From: Rhyzopertha dominica
Taxonomy: Eukaryota > Arthropoda > Insecta > Coleoptera > Bostrichidae
DNA: 64,000 bases
NCBI GenBank assembly: GCA_025024175.1
Contig: QCXZ01000137.1
Location: forward strand, 22,134,001-22,198,000
Direction of reading: 5' to 3'
Part shown: positions 59,649-64,000 of the stretch, piece after piece
Layout of the letters: each line of letters starts with the position of its first letter
Numbering within the stretch: position 1 is the first letter of the stretch
The notes under the pieces: model-generated
The model's input: only the letters and a program-made list of their open reading frames with translations
The model's database searches: none
Told to the model about the DNA's origin: nothing
Translations under genes and position numbers: made by a program

Positions 59649-61175
59649 AAGCGAAACTTAATTTACAACGAGGTAATGGCTATTTAGTTAATAAGAATCG
59701 CACGCAAATTGCATTTTAACAACACAATTTAAAAAATGACGTCAGCGTCTATTGTCCAAAAGTCCAACGCAAATTCGACCGATTTTGGTCTAGACTTCAT
59801 GCGGTGCTGGTCGTAATCACATTTCATCACATTGATGCCATTGATTATTACGAGGATAGAGAGAGATCCCTGAAAGACACAAATCACAGTAAATAGTTTT
59901 GCTCGTGTGAAAACTACATAATTAAAAGGAATTGAATAAGGATAACATGAGGTTTTAACTTACCACACCAGAATAATTTTACAAACAACTAACCACCCCC
60001 TTTTCTTAACAGACTGTATTTTTTATCGATTCAGAGAAAATTAACTATCTGTCAGATATAAAAGTACCTTCTAGTTGAAAAGGTGAGGGTGGCCTGAAAC
60101 TCGTTAATATTACTTTGCGTAATGCATAAAACAAAAGCAGTTCATTATACTGGCAGGTTATTTAATTTTTAAAGCTACCTTGCGCCAACAGAAATGTGTA
60201 TTTCATCGGGCACACTAATCTTAGATCTTGTATACAAAGTTAGCTTACATATCTGTGGCATTCCTTCCTCATGAATCACAGTTTAAACCGAGTGAAACAA
60301 TAATTGGTTCTGGCACGGTCTAATAGTGGGTAACAGTTTACTAGAGTGAAACCTGTCTGTTTTTTGTGTGTTCTACTTTGAAAATACCCTGTGCTGTTTC
60401 TAAGTCACATACGTTTTGGTACCATAAAGTAATATTCAACGAAATTTGCGAAGGCATAACCAGTTGGCCTATCCACAAATGTAAATAAATTGGTAATAAT
60501 ACGATTACACAAACGCATGGATGACACAGGTACAAGCAATTTATGTTGATTCCTAACTTAAAGTCACAATTTCCGCATTTAATATAATTTTTATATGGGG
60601 ATGTTTGTGTTTAAATTTGAATTTTCAATATTAAGTTAGAAAATAAGCATGCCCATTGCCCATAATATATATTGTACTAATAACCATATCATATATTTTA
60701 CATAAGACTTGAATTGATTCATCTCAATTCCATCTGAATAGGAGAGACTTTTACTATTACTTATTTTGTAGTACAAAAATCTTTTTTCCAGAAAAATATA
60801 AGGGAAGTAAGATAGTAAGCAAAATCTGTTAATCTGTGCATTTATTAAAATTACTGATTCGACTCATGGTACTTGGTGAAGCATTTTACATAAATAAAAT
60901 AAAAGCCCTTGGTTTTCACAAAATTTAGCAATAACGTACAGAACTGTATCGAACCTTTTAGTTCTTTATCAGAGTAGCATAAAGAACTAAATCTACAGAA
61001 TGTAAAAGTGTTAAAAAATACAAACGTCGAAATAGAGGCTGGTCAGTTTACTTTCTTTAATTGCTCCAAATATTACACCAAATGGGTCAAATGACGAATG
61101 CGGTTTTTGTAAATACATCTACTTAGAAAAGATTCTTCGTGAAAGCGGAGTCCACAATCATCAAACTGGAGGGTT
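59649..61175. other. Unassigned sequence
   Basis: No gene recognised. The 64-codon minus frame at 60341-60535 reads protein-like but matches nothing I know. Confidence 0.4.
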
Positions 61176-62210
61176 ATGCTGCCAGTGTATGTATTAAAAG
61201 CCAAAATATATTCAAATAACGAAAAAGCAGTTATAATTTTAATTTGTGGTGAATACAATAAAAATGCTTCTGCTGCTGCCCGTTTATACAGACTACGTTT
61301 TCCAAATAGGAAAGCTCCTGCCGACGCAGTTTTTAAGAGGCTTAAATTAACTAACTTTAAAGACAAACTAGCCATCATTTGAAAAAGTCAAGAGAAGGAA
61401 CCGCAATAGACCCTGACGATGAAATTACAGTTTTGGAAATGGTCGATGAAAACTCTCATACAAAAGGGTTGTCTCAAGAGCAACCGGTATTAGTCTCTCT
61501 TCCGTAAGTACATCAAATAATTAAAGGCAATAAATTTCATTCGCATCACATGCAATTAGTTCAAGCTTTAAAAGATACGGATTATCCTGAAAGACTAGCT
61601 TTTGTAACGTTTTGCAAGAAAACCAAAACTTGAGTGCCATTTGTTTCTGAGATAAAGCAACATTTTTTTAATAGTGCTGGACTTAACAAACATAATATGC
61701 ATTACTATGCTTTAGAAAATCATCGTTGCATTCGACAGAAATATTTTCAAACCATCTACTCTACAAATGTCTGGTGCGAAATAATACGGAATCAAATCAT
61801 TTAACCTTATTTTTCGGGAGAGTTTAAACGGAAATAGTTACTTAATTTTTTTAGAGACATTTTACTAGTGCTTCTGAGAAATGTAAATTTACAAGTGAGA
61901 CGATGAGATCTATAGATCCAACAAGATGTGGTACCTACAAACTCATTACCATATAGAATTATGCCAAATCATCTTGATTTGGTTTTATCTAACCGATGGA
62001 TAGGAAGAGGTTCAATTAACACTTGGCCACCGAGGAGCTCGGATCTTTATCCGATTTTCTTTCTATGAAAATGGAAAAAGTTTATCAGACACCAACTGAT
62101 AGTGTAGAAGATTTAAAAAATACGATGCGTAATGCATGTAGATCCGTCACTCCTCAGAAATATTAATGTGCGTTAAAACGTCGTTTTGGGTAGGAATTCA
62201 AGCTTGCGAA
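61176..62210 (+). pseudogene. Tc1/mariner-type transposase pseudogene, nearly full length
   Basis: The intact 5' part (61176-61382) contains ASAAARLYRLRFPNRKAP, a clear helix-turn-helix of the DUF4817 type found in insect transposons. Then, in changing frames: VDENSHTKGLS, NKFHSHHMQLVQALKD, AGLNKHNMHYYALENHRCI, STNVWCEIIRNQII, NRWIGRGSINTWPPRSSDL (the final catalytic aspartate region, near 62000-62050), DSVEDLKNTMRNACRSVTP, and a degraded end near 62205. It has at least three frameshifts and several stops. Length and order equal a whole transposase gene. The protein would bind the transposon ends and cut DNA. It belongs to the same superfamily as 10281-11157 but is a different family. A run of 10 G and repeat copy C follow directly. 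Confidence 0.8.
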
Positions 62211-62243
62211 ATCAGAGGGGGGGGGGCAACATTTTAAGTATTT

Positions 62244-62354
62244 AAGAATTTAGATGGCAATTCTATCTGTCAGCATCACACTGACATGATGACAAAGCCA
62301 CCTAGCTGCCATTATAGGATCTTCTTCCTAAAGGAAGTGACTTGTAGGCTGACA
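62244..62354 (+). repeat. Dispersed ~105-bp repeat, copy C
   Basis: AATTTAGATGGCAATTCTAT, CTGTCAGCATCACACTGACA, GCCACCTAGCTGCCATTATA, then CTTCCTAAAGGAAGTGACTT, colinear with copies A and B. It is followed by GTGCTGTCT (62359-62367) and AGACAGCAC (62440-62448), an exact inverted pair that is not found beside the other copies. Confidence 0.8.
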
Positions 62355-64000
62355 TGCCGTGCTGTCTTCACTAGACGTAAACTGCACTGACGAGCTATAA
62401 TGATAGCGAAATAGATCTATCTGCAGTTGGTTGCGGTGCAGACAGCACAGCATAGACATGCATTTTAAGTATTCGTTATAATAAATATAATATAATAAAA
62501 GCATTCTTAAAAAAAGAATACAATTTCACAATTTTAATTTAATTGAAGCAAATAATTCAAGTTTATGTCAAAATTTACTAATCAATTGTGACTGCTCTTT
62601 ATGTTTCTGCAAATGTATTTTGGGCTGCATTTTCAATCTCGTCAGGTTCATTATTATTCGTAAAACAACCTCTGGATAGGAGGCACTGTCACCTGCATCA
62701 GTACTACCGCACAAGATACCTCGCAATGATTAAATTCTTACTGTAAGCACCAATTAAAATGTCTTAAAGAAACGTCTGAAGTATTTATTATTCACATCCT
62801 AGACTGCTTGTTAACTCAGCTACTGCAATCATTGCTCAAATTGGTAGCACTTAATATCGTACGAATAAAAAAGCAAAACGACGCTCTCTTCTGCAACTAA
62901 AATCCGCCCCAGCAAAATTCATTTTCAGTAGTTCCAAGAATGGCACAGCTGCTTATGTGACAGACATTTTAACGAGCGGTGCATTACCCGCAGTGCCTAA
63001 TTCGCGAATTAATTGCCGCCGACAAACACTGATGCCTCAACATTTCCAAAACATCATTTAAGTCACGTAAACGGTATCTGTACACAGAAATGCATAAGTC
63101 GGTTGCCGCATTCGTGCTACAGCAGAGAATTCAGGCGGGCAACTATACACACTGCGCTGAAATCTAGGGCTCATCCATCTAAATGCTCCATCTACATACC
63201 GACACGAAAAGCAGTAAACCGCAAGTGCTCATTAGCTGTAACTACGTGGCCGTAGATTGAAGGATTATTGTGAACGAAAGCACGATTATCTTCCGCCCAT
63301 TTAACATAACTCGGATCTTTCGTGAAAGAGCACGCATCACTGGCTGAAAGGCTTAGTTTTGGCTTTTAAGGTATAAATGCTAAATTGTGTTCGGAATATA
63401 TTGGTATTGTCACATATGACATTAGGATACCAATCAGGATAAGTTCCTTTCCATTTGCGTGTGACTGTTTCTGCTTTAGTTAGTTTTTAATTTGCATAAT
63501 CACAATTAAAACCGAATGCTATGTTAGATTAATACTAGGAGCGTTAGTAACCAGCAGACATACATATATACCCGAGTCCTAAGCACTAACAAGCTGCAAC
63601 TGCCTTATGCAGTTTTTTTTTAACTTTTCAAAGGGGTGGGTGCACATTTGCCCTAGAAAAACTTCTCTAATTCGGTATAATTAAAAAGCGATGAACGTTG
63701 ATGGTTCGGAGTCGACACACACATAGCTATTATCGTGTGCGATATTTGACAAGGCTTTTGCCTTACCTAAATGAATGTCAATAATTCTTCATCATAATAA
63801 TTATGATTACGAATATCCGGTTTCTGAAAATATTGTTGCGGTCAGCGCCATCTGTGGACGGGAGTTACAGGCGCATGGATGCGGAGTTGTAGGACACGAC
63901 ACTGCAAGTAGTGATTCTAGCTACAAACAGATGGCAGGAAAATGTCGATACCGAGGTCGATACTATCTAGAGGATTCGATTTAGCGAATTTTCAAGAGGA
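62355..64000. other. Unassigned sequence to the window end
   Basis: No gene recognised. Blocks at 62880-63280 and 63830-63980 are more complex; the latter contains CCATCTGT and ACAGATGG as an inverted pair. Open frames at 63013-63255 and 63775-63984 have no known motif. Confidence 0.4.

Noticed and set aside
61073..61378. 101-codon minus-strand open frame
   Set aside because: Antisense shadow of the conserved helix-turn-helix part of the transposase fossil.
63832..63984. TGTTGCGGTCAGCGCCATCTG as an LTR start
   Set aside because: No LTR end, primer site or second copy before the window ends; the CCATCTGT/ACAGATGG pair alone is weak.
1..64000. CRISPR arrays, operons, bacterial promoters or rRNA
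   Set aside because: No spaced identical repeats, no tightly packed frames, no ribosome-binding pattern and no rRNA words; the sequence is clearly eukaryotic.

Overview
This window looks like intergenic or intronic DNA from an AT-rich animal genome, most likely an insect. The signs are low GC, no long open frames (the longest is 174 codons and overlaps repeat sequence), no bacterial gene organisation, tRNA-derived SINEs, Penelope-like retroelement tails, BEL/Pao-like and gypsy-like LTR pieces, and many decayed Tc1/mariner- and hAT-type transposons. I find no intact protein-coding host gene. Nearly everything recognisable is a dead or non-autonomous mobile element.

Layout. 1-8 kb: mostly unassigned, with one LINE reverse-transcriptase fossil (5.0-5.3 kb) and a tRNA-like SINE head (5.74 kb). 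8.5-15 kb: two TCGATA-rich palindromes, a 0.6 kb TIR element with TATA flanks, two Tc1-type transposase fossils, and a 1.1 kb TIR element ending in CCCAAC. 16.8-21.5 kb: a reverse-strand transposase fossil, a degraded coding-like tract and a probable gypsy-type LTR. 24-29 kb: two Penelope-like 3' ends and copy A of a dispersed ~105 bp repeat. 31.2 kb: a complete 160 bp hAT-type MITE with an exact 8 bp target duplication. 33.3 kb: an hAT/ZBED-type transposase fossil. 35.7-39.4 kb: more CAGGG-TIR elements and a SINE. 41-45.4 kb: two more Penelope-like fragments with GIY-YIG endonuclease remains, plus repeat copy B. 46.4-50.1 kb: a mariner fossil, a cluster of three tRNA-Thr-like SINEs (two head to head) and a 1.75 kb nested inverted-repeat element. 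53.3-55.3 kb: a BEL/Pao-like element with 5' LTR, primer-binding site, integrase tail and a shortened 3' LTR. 55.9-57.1 kb: another long-arm TIR element. 57.3-57.6 kb: a possible exon of a membrane protein. 61.2-62.4 kb: a Tc1-type transposase fossil followed by repeat copy C.

The strongest shared pattern is a group of TIR elements that begin CAGGG, end CCCTG-like and are flanked by TA or TATA. Some have very long internal inverted arms that could transcribe into hairpins. A second pattern is Penelope-like tails that carry a hammerhead-like core (CTGANGA, short helix, GAAA). All family assignments come from reading motifs by eye; no database search was run.
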